This document shows, piece by piece, positions 38,965 to 48,942 of a stretch of DNA of 64,000 nt (the first letter of the stretch is position 1; each line of letters begins with the position of its first letter). A program made the translations under genes and the position numbers. The notes beneath the pieces are model-generated. The model ran no database searches, had not been told where the DNA came from, and saw only the letters and a list, made by a program, of their open reading frames with translations. This DNA is from Metabacillus indicus LMG 22858 (GTDB taxonomy: Bacteria > Bacillota > Bacilli > Bacillales > Bacillaceae). The DNA lies in the NCBI RefSeq assembly GCF_000708755.2, contig NZ_JGVU02000002.1:1178001-1242000 (forward strand). The letters are read 5' to 3'.

Positions 38965-38980
38965 TCAGATGGAGTTTTTT
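38949..38980. terminator. Bidirectional terminator between the 58-aa gene and efp
   Basis: ACTCCATCTGATCAGATGGAGT is a perfect 22-nt palindrome flanked by A and T runs. Confidence 0.9.
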
Positions 38981-38989
38981 AATGCGGTT

Positions 38990-39547
38990 TTACGCGCGTG
39001 ATACGTATGAGCTGTCTGTTGTGTTGATGATCAGCACGTCACCTTCGTTTACGAAGAACGGGACGTTGACGATCAGTCCAGTCTGCACTTTAGCAGGCTT
39101 TGTTCCGCCGGAAGCTGTATCACCTTTAATACCTGGCTCTGTTTCAATAACTTCAAGTTCTACTGTGTTTGGAAGCTCAACACCAAGTGTTTCGCTGCCG
39201 AACATCATGATTGATACTTCCATGTTTTCCTTAAGGAATTTAAGTTCATACTCGATTGAAGCTTCAGGCAGTTCCACTTGATCATAAGACTCATTGTCCA
39301 TGAACACATGCTGGTCGCCATTTGCATACAGATACTGCATTTTGCGGTTTTCAATTTGAGCTTTCGCTACTTTTTCTCCAGCACGGAACGTTTTTTCCTG
39401 AACAGCTCCAGTACGAAGGTTACGCAGTTTTGAGCGTACGAATGCAGCGCCCTTTCCCGGTTTTACATGCTGGAAATCCATAACGCGCCAAATGCCGTTA
39501 TCTACCTCGATTGTTAAGCCCGTACGAAAATCATTAACTGAAATCAT
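38990..39547 (-). CDS. efp: Elongation factor P
   Basis: 185 residues. KOW-like domain I with Lys32 in the loop [10 protein letters not shown] (the residue modified in Bacillus), then OB domains II and III. It relieves ribosome stalling at polyproline. Confidence 0.97.
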   Translation of the reverse strand: MISVNDFRTGLTIEVDNGIWRVMDFQHVKPGKGAAFVRSKLRNLRTGAVQEKTFRAGEKVAKAQIENRKMQYLYANGDQHVFMDNESYDQVELPEASIEYELKFLKENMEVSIMMFGSETLGVELPNTVELEVIETEPGIKGDTASGGTKPAKVQTGLIVNVPFFVNEGDVLIINTTDSSYVSRA

Positions 39548-39595
39548 ATTTGTTCCTCCTATGTAAATAACACTTTTTAACCTTCCGGAAGCTTT

Positions 39596-40660
39596 TTATA
39601 AGATAATAAGCTCTTTAGGGGAGTGTGTCAGAGATTCATTGCCATCTTCCTTAACCACTGTATCGTCCTCGATCCGGACACCGCCAAGCTTAGGAACATA
39701 AATTCCCGGCTCTACTGTAACAATCATGCCCGGCTCAAGAACCGTTTCTGATTTTCCGGATAATGACGGACTTTCGTGAACTTCCATTCCAAGGCCGTGT
39801 CCGGTTGAATGGCCAAAATACTCGCCATAGCCGTTCTCTGAAATATAATCCCTTGTCAAAGCATCAGCTTCTTTTCCGGTCATACCTGCTTTAATTCCAT
39901 TCATGCCGCGAAGCTGGGCTTCAAGAACAATGGAATAAATCTTCTTCAGCTCATCACTTGGATTGCCGACTGCAATCGTGCGTGTAATATCTGAACAATA
40001 TCCCTTGTAGTATGCTCCAAAATCAAAGGTTACAAAATCGCCCTTTTCAATTTCTTTTTCACTTGCCACACCGTGCGGAAGAGCTGACCTGTGGCCGGAT
40101 GCGACAATGATATCGAATGATGAAGAAACAGCTCCCTGCTTTCGCATAAAGAATTCAAGTTCGTTTGAAACTTCAATTTCCTTCATGCCGGGCTGTACTA
40201 CTGTAAGAATGTGCTTAAATGCAGCATCGGCGATCTCCGCAGCTTCCTTTAATATCTTAATCTCTGCTGCAGACTTAATCAAGCGTAACTTTTCCACCGC
40301 CTCAGACACCGGAACAAACTCAATTCCCTTCAGTTTGGAAGCATATGAGGAATAAGCTGCAAAGGATAAATGATCCTGTTCAAAGCCAAGACGCCTGATT
40401 GAAAGCTTTTCTGCCTGTGCAGCGACTTCGTCAAGAATCGGCCCCTTGTGCTGAACAATTTCATAGCCTTCAACCTGCTTGGCTGCCTGCTCTGTATATC
40501 TGAAGTCTGTAATAAAAACGGCTCCTGACAGAGAAACGAGCGCGACGCCCGATGAGCCTGTAAAACCGGTCATGTACCGTCTGTTATAATCGCTTGCAAT
40601 AAGAAGTCCGTCAACATCAAGCTCCTTGAGCCTGTTTCTTAATTTCTCAATCTTCAGCAT
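39596..40660 (-). CDS. papA: Xaa-Pro aminopeptidase family protein (M24B)
   Basis: 354 residues. A creatinase N-terminal domain precedes a pita-bread M24 domain with metal ligands in FDFGAYYKGYCSDITRT, GHSTGHGLG and VEPGIY/RIEDD. Location next to efp and aroQ matches yqhT of B. subtilis. It overlaps aroQ by 14 nt. Confidence 0.92.
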   Translation of the reverse strand: MLKIEKLRNRLKELDVDGLLIASDYNRRYMTGFTGSSGVALVSLSGAVFITDFRYTEQAAKQVEGYEIVQHKGPILDEVAAQAEKLSIRRLGFEQDHLSFAAYSSYASKLKGIEFVPVSEAVEKLRLIKSAAEIKILKEAAEIADAAFKHILTVVQPGMKEIEVSNELEFFMRKQGAVSSSFDIIVASGHRSALPHGVASEKEIEKGDFVTFDFGAYYKGYCSDITRTIAVGNPSDELKKIYSIVLEAQLRGMNGIKAGMTGKEADALTRDYISENGYGEYFGHSTGHGLGMEVHESPSLSGKSETVLEPGMIVTVEPGIYVPKLGGVRIEDDTVVKEDGNESLTHSPKELIIL

Positions 40661-41102
40661 GCTGTTTCTCCCCTATCTTTGTATGTATTGCCTGCAGGGC
40701 AAACTGGTATCCCTGAAATCCGAGGCCGACTATCTGTCCGGCAGTGACCGGCGCAGTGACAGACTGATGCCTGAACGGCTCGCGGCTGTGAACATTGGAG
40801 ATATGCACCTCAATCACAGGTAGAGGCACACTTGCGATTGCATCTCTTAAGGCATAGCTGTAGTGGGTAAACGCACCCGGATTCAGAACAATGCCGTCGT
40901 AGTGGCCATCTGAACCATGAATGGCATCTATCAGGTCTCCTTCATGATTGGACTGAAAGCACGTGACCTGAAACCCCTGCTTTTCAGCAAAAACCATCAG
41001 CTCCCGCTCAAGATCTGTCAGCGTTTTGCTTCCATAAATATCAGGTTCACGCAACCCAAGGCGATTCAGGTTTGGGCCGTTAATTACTATGTAGTGTCTC
41101 AT
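40647..41102 (-). CDS. aroQ: 3-dehydroquinate dehydratase, type II
   Basis: 151 residues. Opening INGPNLNRLGLREPDIYG carries the catalytic Tyr and lid loop; NPGAFTHYSYALRDA and EVHISNVHSREPFRHQS carry the active-site Asn, His and Arg. I chose the ATG at 41102 behind GGAGGTCGAAAG. Shikimate pathway. Confidence 0.95.
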   Translation of the reverse strand: MRHYIVINGPNLNRLGLREPDIYGSKTLTDLERELMVFAEKQGFQVTCFQSNHEGDLIDAIHGSDGHYDGIVLNPGAFTHYSYALRDAIASVPLPVIEVHISNVHSREPFRHQSVTAPVTAGQIVGLGFQGYQFALQAIHTKIGEKQHAED

Positions 41103-41200
41103 CTTTCGACCTCCAAGCACGATGAGGACTCTCCTTCATGTGACAGATGTTTTCGTCAAAACGCTGCCTTAAACAATAGCCGCATGAATAAAAAGCCGAC

Positions 41201-41235
41201 AAAAAATAGAATGTTCATTTTAGAACATTCTACCA
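41201..41235 (-). terminator. Terminator of yqhR
   Basis: TAGAATGTTC-ATTTTA-GAACATTCTA, 10-bp perfect stem, with a T-run on the minus strand. Confidence 0.8.
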
Positions 41236-41261
41236 TACTTCATTGTGCGTTACCTCTATTG

Positions 41262-41792
41262 TTACGTGGAAGCGCTGCCCTTTTTTTTCGATTGAAGCTC
41301 ATTTTGTTCAAAGGAAATGGAATACCCGATAAAGACCCCATATAAAATGTATAAACATATCATCGTAACCGTTGTCAGGCGCTCGAGTTCAAAGACTGTT
41401 TTGACGTTTGGAAAGATCGGATTCAAGAGGAAAAAGACAAGCGCCCATAAAGCGGCTCCATAGATCATGCCGACGAAAATAGACGAAAACCTTTTTAAAA
41501 CTAAATAATAGACGAGTGCCGTTCCTATAGAAAGGAATCCGATAACCAGTACTCCCGCAAAATTTCCGATCGTGCCGTTTTTCCAGTCACCAAGAAGAAA
41601 CGGCTGCAGCAGCATGTTCGGACTGATCTCTGTCATGTTCAGCACATAAGCCAAATAGCCGATTAAACTCCAGAAAATACCTCCTGCAAATCCGGTAATC
41701 ATAGCTCTTGCGATAAACGGGAGACCCTCGCCCTGCTTATCATCCTGTCCATCTTCTATTCCTGCAGAATTAGACTGATAATCATCTGTCAT
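41262..41792 (-). CDS. yqhR: YqhR family membrane protein
   Basis: 176 residues with about four membrane segments (MITGFAGGIFWSLIGYLAYV; GVLVIGFLSIGTALVYYLVL; MIYGAALWALVFFLLNPIF; MICLYILYGVFIGYSI) and an acidic N-terminus. I chose the ATG at 41792 behind AGGAGGTGTACAT. Function unknown. Confidence 0.9.
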   Translation of the reverse strand: MTDDYQSNSAGIEDGQDDKQGEGLPFIARAMITGFAGGIFWSLIGYLAYVLNMTEISPNMLLQPFLLGDWKNGTIGNFAGVLVIGFLSIGTALVYYLVLKRFSSIFVGMIYGAALWALVFFLLNPIFPNVKTVFELERLTTVTMICLYILYGVFIGYSISFEQNELQSKKKGSAST

Positions 41793-42042
41793 ATGTACAC
41801 CTCCTACTTCTAGTATGTACATCCAATCCGAAATTCGATGCAGAAAATGTCTAACTGGCAAGTATTAGGATATACTACAGACGTACTTACCTGCAGAACC
41901 TTTCCGGCGCCCATAAATTGAAGAATAAAATATAACTGCCTAGAGGTTTATGCTGTTTTTATGTAGAATATAAACATAACATTCTCTTCCGTTTTGTTTA
42001 AAATCCGCTCAAAAAGAGAATAGATAGGTAGGTTGGTGAAAA

Positions 42043-42990
42043 ATGTCAAAGCAGAACAAGCCCGCATATGGAGGGCAAGCAGTAGTAGAGGGCGTCATGT
42101 TTGGCGGCAAGCATCACTATGTTACAGCCATCAGACGGAAGAACAAGGAAATTGATTACTTCCGGCTGCCCAGAAAATCAAGCAGCTCACTGACAGCCCT
42201 TAAAAAAATACCATTTATCCGCGGAATCGCAGCAATCATAGAAGCAAGCGCAAATGGTACGAAACATCTCAACTTTTCAACAGACAGGTACGACCTTGAT
42301 CCTGAAGATGACGAGAAGCTGAACGAGCCGAAAAAAGAATCAAAGCTGACGATGATACTCGGAGTTGCAGCAATCGGGGTCCTGTCCTTTTTATTCGGAA
42401 AATTCATCTTTACGCTTGTCCCGCTTTTTCTTGCAGAGCTTACAAGACCTGTTTTTTCATCGGATTTGTCACAGATCCTGATTGAAGGTCTTTTCAAACT
42501 TATTCTCCTGCTTGCCTATATTTACGCGATTTCCTTTACACCGCTGATCAAGCGCGTATTCCAGTATCACGGTGCAGAGCATAAAGTCATTAACTGTTAT
42601 GAAAACGGTATGCCGCTCACAGTCGAAAACGTACAGAGCAACAGCCGCCTTCATTACAGATGCGGAAGCAGCTTCCTTCTTTTCACCGTGATTGTCGGAG
42701 TTTTCGTCTACATGCTCGTTCCCACTGAACCGCTTTATGTGCGCGTTTTGAACAGACTGGCGCTTATTCCCGTTGTGATCGGCATTTCTTTTGAGGTGCT
42801 GCAGTTTACAAATAAGCTCAGAGACGTGCCTGTCCTGAAATGGCTTGGATATCCGGGCTTATGCCTTCAGCTTCTGACCACAAAAGAGCCAGACAACGAA
42901 CAGACAGAAGTCGCAATTGCAAGCTTCAATGAAATGCTCCGCCTCGAAAAAGAAACAGAAGAAGGTATAAAAACAGAACAAATTGTATAA
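42043..42990 (+). CDS. yqhQ: YqhQ, DUF1385 family membrane protein
   Basis: 315 residues. The family signature GGQAVVEGVMFGGKHHYVTAIR is at the N-terminus, several membrane segments follow, and FQYHGAEHKVINCYENG is the second conserved motif with its His/Glu pair. ATG behind TAGGTTGGTGAAAA. Function unknown. Confidence 0.93.
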   Translation: MSKQNKPAYGGQAVVEGVMFGGKHHYVTAIRRKNKEIDYFRLPRKSSSSLTALKKIPFIRGIAAIIEASANGTKHLNFSTDRYDLDPEDDEKLNEPKKESKLTMILGVAAIGVLSFLFGKFIFTLVPLFLAELTRPVFSSDLSQILIEGLFKLILLLAYIYAISFTPLIKRVFQYHGAEHKVINCYENGMPLTVENVQSNSRLHYRCGSSFLLFTVIVGVFVYMLVPTEPLYVRVLNRLALIPVVIGISFEVLQFTNKLRDVPVLKWLGYPGLCLQLLTTKEPDNEQTEVAIASFNEMLRLEKETEEGIKTEQIV

Positions 42991-43033
42991 GCTAAAACTT
43001 CATTAACTCATTTTCATCTTGGGAGGTGGACTC

Positions 43034-43408
43034 ATGAAAAAAAGAATGAATCCATTTGTGATGATTGTGTTAGCTCTGGGAGGAATCGGGTTTTTAGTGA
43101 CTCTCATCAGCAGGCCCGGCTTCCTCTTCAGAGAAATGCTCGTGTTTGCTGCTGTTCTAGCCATCATCTATTTTGTTGTCCGTTACTTTACAAAACAAAG
43201 AATGGGAAAAGACTCTTCCTCTTATTCCAAAGCTGCTAAACAGTCCAAAAGGCGTTTCAGCGACCGCAATCAGAGCAGCTCCCATTTGAAAAGTGTGTCA
43301 GCCCCTAAAAAGAGCAGCAAAACAAGCGCTCTTAAAAAGAAGCAGGCTTCACACCTGACCGTGATTGAAGGCAGAAAAGGCAAAAAGAAAAGCAGGGCTT
43401 TTTTCTGA
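43034..43408 (+). CDS. yqhP: YqhP/SA1362 family small membrane protein
   Basis: 124 residues: two membrane segments (FVMIVLALGGIGFLVTLI; MLVFAAVLAIIYFVVRYF) and a long, very basic Ser/Lys-rich tail. ATG at 43034 behind GGGAGGTGGACTC. The stop lies in the loop of the terminator shared with yqhO. Confidence 0.88.
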   Translation: MKKRMNPFVMIVLALGGIGFLVTLISRPGFLFREMLVFAAVLAIIYFVVRYFTKQRMGKDSSSYSKAAKQSKRRFSDRNQSSSHLKSVSAPKKSSKTSALKKKQASHLTVIEGRKGKKKSRAFF

Positions 43409-43423
43409 CCTGCTTTTCTTTTT
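43382..43423. terminator. Bidirectional terminator between yqhP and yqhO
   Basis: AAAAAGAAAAGCAGG pairs with CCTGCTTTTCTTTTT. Confidence 0.88.
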
Positions 43424-43426
43424 GAA

Positions 43427-44299
43427 TTAATATGTCCAGCGTTTAAGAAATTGTTCCGTCCGACTTCTACCTAGCTCAATCAGAGCTAGTTTTTTTTGTT
43501 CTGAGAGATCAAATTCTGTCGTGAGAATGCTTTCTACCGGCAAAAAAATGATGTTTCTCTCATGCCTGCTTGATACATGCCTGGCATCATGGGCATCTTT
43601 CATTGTTTCAAACAGCGCACCGTACATTTCAATCGCATTTTTAATCTGATTCCTCGGCCTTTCTTCATCTCTCGGGCTTAGCTTGATTCCAATAACAGGC
43701 CTGGCCTTTTCCTTAAAGAGCCAGATCGGAAAGTTGCTTAAAACTCCCCCGTCTACCACTATATTCGTCCCTTCAGCACTCGTCAGCTTAACAGGTTCAA
43801 AGAAATACGGAAGACTGCAGCTCATCAGCACAGCTCGCGCAACTGAAAACCTCTCGGGAACAAGTCCGTATCTGGGGAGATCATCAGGCAGCACAATGAT
43901 CCTGCCGTTAGTGAGATCCGATGCGACAATCTTTAATGAACCGGGCCTCAAATCGCCAAAGGTGGAAACGCCCCTTTCCTTCAGCCTGGCTGCTATCCAT
44001 TCCTCAAGCTTCCCGCCTTTATACAGACCGAGGCGCCAATAGAGGTTAAGCCATTTCATCAATTTAAATGGAAGAATGGAAGGGTTTTTCTCAAGAAACT
44101 TCCCAAGCTCCATATCGTCCATCATTCGGATAATTTCATCACTTCTGTATCCTGCTGCGATAAAGGATGCCACAATTGAACCCGCGCTTGTGCCTGCCAC
44201 TCTTACAAACTGCAGCCCTCGCTGTTCAATTGCCTGATAGGCTCCAATCAGCGCAAACCCTTTTATGCCGCCGCCAGAGAAGACACCATCAATGTACAC
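43427..44299 (-). CDS. yqhO: Patatin-like phospholipase family protein YqhO
   Basis: 290 residues. The oxyanion loop is GGGIKGFALIGAY, the nucleophile Ser is in GTSAGS, and the dyad Asp is in VVDGGVLSNFP. Probable lipid acyl hydrolase at the membrane; substrate unknown. Confidence 0.92.
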   Translation of the reverse strand: MYIDGVFSGGGIKGFALIGAYQAIEQRGLQFVRVAGTSAGSIVASFIAAGYRSDEIIRMMDDMELGKFLEKNPSILPFKLMKWLNLYWRLGLYKGGKLEEWIAARLKERGVSTFGDLRPGSLKIVASDLTNGRIIVLPDDLPRYGLVPERFSVARAVLMSCSLPYFFEPVKLTSAEGTNIVVDGGVLSNFPIWLFKEKARPVIGIKLSPRDEERPRNQIKNAIEMYGALFETMKDAHDARHVSSRHERNIIFLPVESILTTEFDLSEQKKLALIELGRSRTEQFLKRWTY

Positions 44300-44380
44300 A
44301 GAAGTTCCTCCCCTCTTCTCCTATCCTTATAGTGTAAGATGGAGGCAGATGAAATAGACCTTTTCCCATTTTTGAGCAAG

Positions 44381-44406
44381 AAAAAAACGAAAGCGGCTGC
44401 TTTCGT
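44381..44406 (-). terminator. Terminator of mntR
   Basis: ACGAAAGC-GGCT-GCTTTCGT stem with A-run on the plus strand, i.e. a T-run after mntR. Confidence 0.75.
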
Positions 44407-44411
44407 CTTCT

Positions 44412-44843
44412 TCAGGACTCGTTATCCTGTTCATTTTGTTTTTGGATCGCACGCAGGGTATCTACACGCGCTTCATCACTTTCGAAAAATTGCACGAGAT
44501 CTCCGATGCGGTCTATGGCATTCCAGCTGAGGTGATGCTCAATGCCCTCAACATCGTTGTAAATCTTTTCTTCATCCACGCCGATCAAACGCATAAACTG
44601 CTCGAGCAGCTCATGGCGGTAGACAAGGCGTTTTCCGATCTTCTTGCCCTTAGGCGTCAAAATAAGTCCACGGTATTTTTCGTATATGAGATATTCATCT
44701 TTGTCTAGTTTTTGGACCATCTTTGTCACTGAGGAGGGATGAACGGATAATGCTTCCGCGATGTCTGAAACACGGGCATATCCTTTTTCTTCTATTAAAA
44801 TGTAGATCTGTTCAATATAATCTTCCATACTTGGTGTTGGCAT
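44412..44843 (-). CDS. mntR: Manganese-dependent transcriptional regulator MntR
   Basis: 143 residues of the DtxR family. The winged helix is in [26 protein letters not shown]; the metal-binding dimer domain has the Asp, Glu and His ligands in [15 protein letters not shown] and [12 protein letters not shown] at 44843 behind AAAGGGGACCTC; the longer ORF start is not supported. It represses Mn(II) uptake genes. Confidence 0.96.
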   Translation of the reverse strand: MPTPSMEDYIEQIYILIEEKGYARVSDIAEALSVHPSSVTKMVQKLDKDEYLIYEKYRGLILTPKGKKIGKRLVYRHELLEQFMRLIGVDEEKIYNDVEGIEHHLSWNAIDRIGDLVQFFESDEARVDTLRAIQKQNEQDNES

Positions 44844-44939
44844 GAGGTCCCCTCCAAAAAAACGTTCAAAACATAGGAAATCATTACAAGTGTACACTAG
44901 TTTGCAGGTCATGACAAGAAAGCTTGCAGGGGAAGCACA

Positions 44940-44967
44940 AGAAAAGAGCCGGATGTCCCGGCTCTTC
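44940..44967 (-). terminator. Terminator of nrdJ
   Basis: AAGAGCCGG-GACAT-CCGGCTCTT on the minus strand followed by TTCTTG. Confidence 0.8.
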
Positions 44968-44973
44968 CATTTC

Positions 44974-46089
44974 TTATAATCCGCACTTCAGCTGTGCACC
45001 GCAGCTTGTGCATGTGTTGCATCCGCCAATGTCCTCAACTGTACCTTCACGGCATACAGGGCAAGTATTGCCCACTTCGTTTCCGATTGTTACATTTGTC
45101 GAGCGCAAAGCCTGGATTGTATCCACAAGAACAACTTTGCCTTTTTCTTTCGGTGCTTCTTCTGTTTCAGAGAAGGTATTCTCCTCCGCTTTTAATGTAA
45201 GGACCTGAGTGTCCCGGCTTCCGTCAACATAGACCGTTCCGCCTTTTGCTCCGCCTTTATACAGTCGCTCATATACTTTTTGGACCTTGTCCACCGTATA
45301 TCCTCTAGGAGCGTTGACCGTTTTGCTGATTGAACTGTCGATCCAGCGCTGGATGACGCATTGTGCATCTGCATGCGCTTCTGCACTCAGTTCCATAGCT
45401 GAGATAAACCATTCAGGAAGATTCTCCGGATCTGCATCAGGATTTTTATCCAGATACTCCTGTACGATATCTGCTTTTACTTCAATGAACTTGCCAAGTC
45501 TTCCGCTTCTGTAGTAAGAGAAGGAGAAGTATGGTTCTAGTCCAGTGGAAACCCCGACCATCGTCCCAGTGGATCCCGTGGGAGCAACAGTCAGCAAGTG
45601 TGAATTGCGGATACCGTATTCTTTAATATCTTCCAGGATATCAGACGGCATTTTGCTCATAAAACCGGTCTCAGTAAAGGCCTGGCGCAGTCTGTTCGTT
45701 TCTTCAGCCGTTTCGCCGGTCAAGAATGGGAAGCTGCCTTTTTCTTTTGCAAGCTCTACAGATGCTTTATACGCAGTGACAGCGATCGTTTCAAAGACCT
45801 TGTCAATGAGCTCGTTGCCTTCTTCAGAACCGTACTGGGTTTCACAGTAGATCAGAAGATCGTGAAGTCCCATAACACCAAGACCTACACGGCGTTCGCC
45901 TAGTGCCTGTTTTTTATTTTCATCAAGGAAGTACGGTGTTGCATCGATTACGTTATCCTGCATGCGGACACCGACTTCAACCGTTCTTTTCAGTTTTTCG
46001 AAATTGACGGTTTTTGTTTCTTTGTCTGCCATTTCAGCAAGGTTCACTGCAGCAAGGTTGCAGACAGAATATGGTGCGAGAGGCTGTTC
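44974..46089 (-). CDS. nrdJ: B12-dependent ribonucleotide reductase NrdJ, 3' exon
   Basis: 371 codons beginning GAA CAG CCT ([17 protein letters not shown]), the direct continuation of the 5' exon after removal of the intron. It contains the rest of the catalytic barrel, including [18 protein letters not shown], and ends with a zinc-ribbon tail TCPVCREGT...[14 protein letters not shown] typical of class II NrdJ, where the C-terminal cysteines recycle the active-site disulfide. Spliced protein is 851 residues. Taken alone, this part would appear to start at a TTG that is really the intron end. Confidence 0.95.
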   Translation of the reverse strand, partial: EQPLAPYSVCNLAAVNLAEMADKETKTVNFEKLKRTVEVGVRMQDNVIDATPYFLDENKKQALGERRVGLGVMGLHDLLIYCETQYGSEEGNELIDKVFETIAVTAYKASVELAKEKGSFPFLTGETAEETNRLRQAFTETGFMSKMPSDILEDIKEYGIRNSHLLTVAPTGSTGTMVGVSTGLEPYFSFSYYRSGRLGKFIEVKADIVQEYLDKNPDADPENLPEWFISAMELSAEAHADAQCVIQRWIDSSISKTVNAPRGYTVDKVQKVYERLYKGGAKGGTVYVDGSRDTQVLTLKAEENTFSETEEAPKEKGKVVLVDTIQALRSTNVTIGNEVGNTCPVCREGTVEDIGGCNTCTSCGAQLKCGL

Positions 46090-46348
46090 CAATATTGTTA
46101 TCGCACGGCTTTTTATCCGTACTTCTTACACTTCTCCTTCGTGTAAGTTCAGCATATCTTTTCATTACAAAAATACTGATTGATGTAATGTTGCGGCCTC
46201 GTGGGAGAATTATATTCTGATCTCTCAGGTTCATCTCCTATGCGTTGCCCCTGACTAAACGTTTAGGCTTAGCCTTCGGTTCGGATTCCCATCTCAGGGT
46301 TCCCGCTTCATTCCGCAATTTTTAACGTGAGGCAAACAAAACTGCTCT
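46090..46348 (-). ncRNA. Group I self-splicing intron in nrdJ (259 nt, no ORF)
   Basis: The 5' exon ends in U and the intron ends in G. P1 is formed by exon CGUGUGGU and intron GCCUCACG (46326-46333) with the diagnostic U-G wobble at the cut. P10 is intron UGUUU (46334-46338) with 3' exon GAACA. P3 is UUGCGG (46313-46318) with CCGCAA (46191-46196); P8 is CAUUAC/GUAAUG (46185-46190, 46163-46168); P9 stems are UUACAC/GUGUAA and GUACGG/CCGUGC. CCCUGA/UCAGGG (46294-46299, 46248-46253) builds the P4-P6 side. Joining the exons restores one frame. Confidence 0.93.
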
Positions 46349-47788
46349 ACCACACGGATTCGTTGCAACTACCTTCTGTCCATACGCTTTAGCGTTTGTC
46401 ATGTCATTGGCGTTATCAATGAAGAAAATGCCCGGCTCTGCAGAGTATGTTGCGCAGATGTTGATGAGGTTCCAAAGTTCTTTCGCCTTGATCGTACGGT
46501 ACGTGCGCACTTTGTAGCCGAGTTTTTCCCACTCGCGAACGTCACCATGGTTATGCCAGTCTTCATTGTAAGCTTTCATTTCCTCTGCATTGTAGCTTTC
46601 AACATCAGGGAAGCGCAGCTCGTAATCGGCATCCTTTTCAACGGCATCCATGAAATCCTTTGTCAGCGTGACTGAGATGTTTGCTCCTGTAAGGAATTCT
46701 GAATTATGAACGGTATAGGTTCCGCCGACTGCAAGCTTCACTTCTGCGTCTTTAATGATTTTCTCGTTAAATCCGCCGTAGCCCGGAATCTGCTTGTAAT
46801 TGACGATGCTTTGATACATAGCTTCCTCGTCCTGTGTAAGCGGCTTGAACTTCAGCTTTTCCTGGGCGTATTTCTTTATGGTTTCATCGTTTGTATTTTC
46901 AATCAGATAACGCAGGATACGGGGATTCTGCATTTTGGAAATAATGAATTCAATAATGTCAGGATGCCAGTCGGCAAGCATGATCATTTGCGCGCCCCTG
47001 CGCGACCCGCCCTGCTCAACCAGATGAGTCAGTTTCGCAATGTCATCAAGCCAGGATACCGACCCGGATGATTTGCCGTTGACTCCTCTTGCAAGGGTGT
47101 TTCTCGGACGCAGCGTTGAACCGTTTGTTCCAACGCCTCCGCCGCGGCTCATGATCTCCATGACCTGCTTGCGGTGTTCGGAAATGCCTTCGCGTGAATC
47201 CTGCACAAACGGCATCACGTAGCAGTTGAAATACGTCACATCTGTTCCTGCTCCCGCTCCGTATAACACGCGTCCGGCTGGAACAAAGTTCAGGCCGACG
47301 AGTTCCTGATAGAACTTCTCAAACCATTCCTTGCGTTTTTCTTCTGTTTTCTCAACAGATGCAAGACCTGTCGCATTCCGCTTGGCTATTTGCTCGTAAT
47401 ATACTTCAAGCGGTTTTTCTATAACGTCAAGAGAGCGGTGAATGACTCCTGATTCTACTTCTTCAGGCTTTTCAAGTGAAAGGCGGTACTCTTCTTCCAC
47501 CTGAACGTGCGCCATTTTTGCCTGCCAGTCTATATCTAAGATGTACCCGAGGCCTCTTGCCGGGAATTTCGGATCTTCCTTAATTGTCAGAACGACAAAA
47601 TCGCCTTTGGACAGCGTCAGCTTTTCAGTGTCTTTAAATGTGTACCTGTCAAGCATGACTAAACGCGATACACCTTTGTGTGTAAGCTTCATATCTTCTG
47701 TAATCGGATGAACTTGGGGAAAAAGTGAAATATCGTGGTTAAGCTTGTCCACATCAAGTTTCAGATTTTCATTCAGTGCAACGGTCAT
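46349..47788 (-). CDS. nrdJ: B12-dependent ribonucleotide reductase NrdJ, 5' exon
   Basis: 480 codons ending AAT CCG TGT GGT (NPCG), the loop carrying the catalytic thiyl-radical Cys; the next residue in the family is Glu, supplied by the 3' exon. It includes the allosteric N-terminal part and substrate-binding motifs (GRVLYGAGA, SRGGGVGTNGSTLRPR). Class II enzyme making deoxyribonucleotides with adenosylcobalamin, independent of oxygen. Without splicing, translation stops after eight intron codons. The start follows AGGGGAGTTGTTTGA. Confidence 0.95.
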
Positions 47789-47848
47789 TCAAACAACTCC
47801 CCTATTATCTTTGTACTTGATTTAATTTATCACACAGCCATCCGTTTA

Positions 47849-47893
47849 TCAATATATAGTGTTTCTTTTTCGTTCGACAATACTATATATGGA
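47849..47893 (-). promoter_or_regulatory. Two NrdR boxes over the nrdJ promoter
   Basis: AACACTATATATTGA (about 47849-47864) and the weaker ATCCATATATAGTATTG (about 47878-47893) match the NrdR consensus ACACWATATATWGTGT and are spaced about three helical turns apart, as NrdR sites usually are. A TTGTCG -35 and TATATT -10 (18 bp spacing) fall within or between them. Beyond this the nrdJ-lipM gap holds only AT-rich DNA. Confidence 0.82.
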
Positions 47894-48074
47894 TAAAAAG
47901 TCAGTCTGCTGTTATTTTGTCAAATTACAAACTTCGTAATTGAGTGTGAAAAAAAGAGAATAAAGAAGATAGGAGATTGAAAATCACTTTTTTTGAAGTA
48001 ATTTGTCGCTTGCAAATTTCGAATCGAACAGAAAGCTAGAAAAATAAGGAACACATAGAAATAACTAGAAAATA

Positions 48075-48116
48075 AAAATAAACGAAAGCGACTTATTTCA
48101 GCCGCTTATCGTTTAT
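48075..48116 (-). terminator. Terminator of lipM
   Basis: AAACGATAAGCG pairs imperfectly with CGCTTTCGTTT on the minus strand, then ATTTTTATTTT. The lipM stop lies in the stem. Confidence 0.7.
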
Positions 48117-48942
48117 AATTCCACTCATCCGATTCATATTTTTCAGCTGCCAGTTTCATAACTGCAGCGTGTTCTTCGTCAGTCAGTTTATACGATTCGA
48201 GCTTAATATTCAGCCCTTTTTCAAACCCTCTTCTAAACGCCTCTTTCGCCTCTTCAATCGTTACTTTCGTCTCTCTGAGAGCATTCACTGCTACTGCCTT
48301 ATTTTTAAAGTTCTTCTGCATTCGTTCTTTTACCCTGTCACTCGGGTACTTAAACAGGCTGAACAAAAGATCTTCATCAAGATCAAGCAGAATCGATCCG
48401 TGCTGGAGAATCACGCCTTTTTGACGTGTCTGTGCACTGCCTGCAACTTTCCTGCCTTCAACGACAAGCTCATACCAGGAGGGTGCATCAAAGCAAACCG
48501 CTGAACGCGGATTTTTAAGCCCCTGCTTCTCTTCCTCCGTTCTCGGCACCGCGAAATAAGCATCAAGGCCAAGCTCTCTGAATCCCTGAAGAATTCCTTC
48601 TGAGATCACCCGGTATGCTTCTGTAACGGTCTTCGGCATCTCCGGATGGTCTTCTGAAACAATGACACTGTATGTAAGTTCTTTATCATGCAGAACGCCT
48701 CTGCCCCCTGTTGGCCTGCGCACAAAGCCGAGCCCATTTCGTTTAACAGCTTCAAAGTCAATTTCTTTTTCCGCCTTCTGGAAATAACCGACAGAAAGTG
48801 TCGCAGGATTCCATCCGTAAAAACGGATGACAGGCGGAAAGTTCCCTTCGCTGTTCCACTCAAGCAGCACCTCATCAAGCGCCATATTGTAAGCAGGAGA
48901 GCAGTTGCCCGAATCAATAAATCTCCAAATTTCTTTCTCCAT
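48106..48942 (-). CDS. lipM: Octanoyl-[GcvH]:protein N-octanoyltransferase LipM
   Basis: 278 residues of the biotin/lipoate ligase fold: [18 protein letters not shown], the acyl-accepting Cys in [25 protein letters not shown], with its Lys. It transfers octanoyl from ACP to GcvH for lipoate synthesis, which suits the nearby glycine cleavage and BkdB genes. ATG at 48942 ([12 protein letters not shown]) behind GGGGTATGAAC. Confidence 0.94.
   Translation of the reverse strand: MEKEIWRFIDSGNCSPAYNMALDEVLLEWNSEGNFPPVIRFYGWNPATLSVGYFQKAEKEIDFEAVKRNGLGFVRRPTGGRGVLHDKELTYSVIVSEDHPEMPKTVTEAYRVISEGILQGFRELGLDAYFAVPRTEEEKQGLKNPRSAVCFDAPSWYELVVEGRKVAGSAQTRQKGVILQHGSILLDLDEDLLFSLFKYPSDRVKERMQKNFKNKAVAVNALRETKVTIEEAKEAFRRGFEKGLNIKLESYKLTDEEHAAVMKLAAEKYESDEWNYKR

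Noticed and set aside
46034-46234. Small ORF inside the nrdJ intron as a possible homing endonuclease
   Set aside because: Only 66 codons, spans the 3' splice site, and shows no LAGLIDADG or GIY-YIG motif.
44974-47788. nrdJ as a frameshifted pseudogene or an intein-containing gene
   Set aside because: The 259-nt insert has stops and no protein-splicing motifs, but satisfies group I P1, P10, P3, P8 and P9 pairings and joins the exons in frame.
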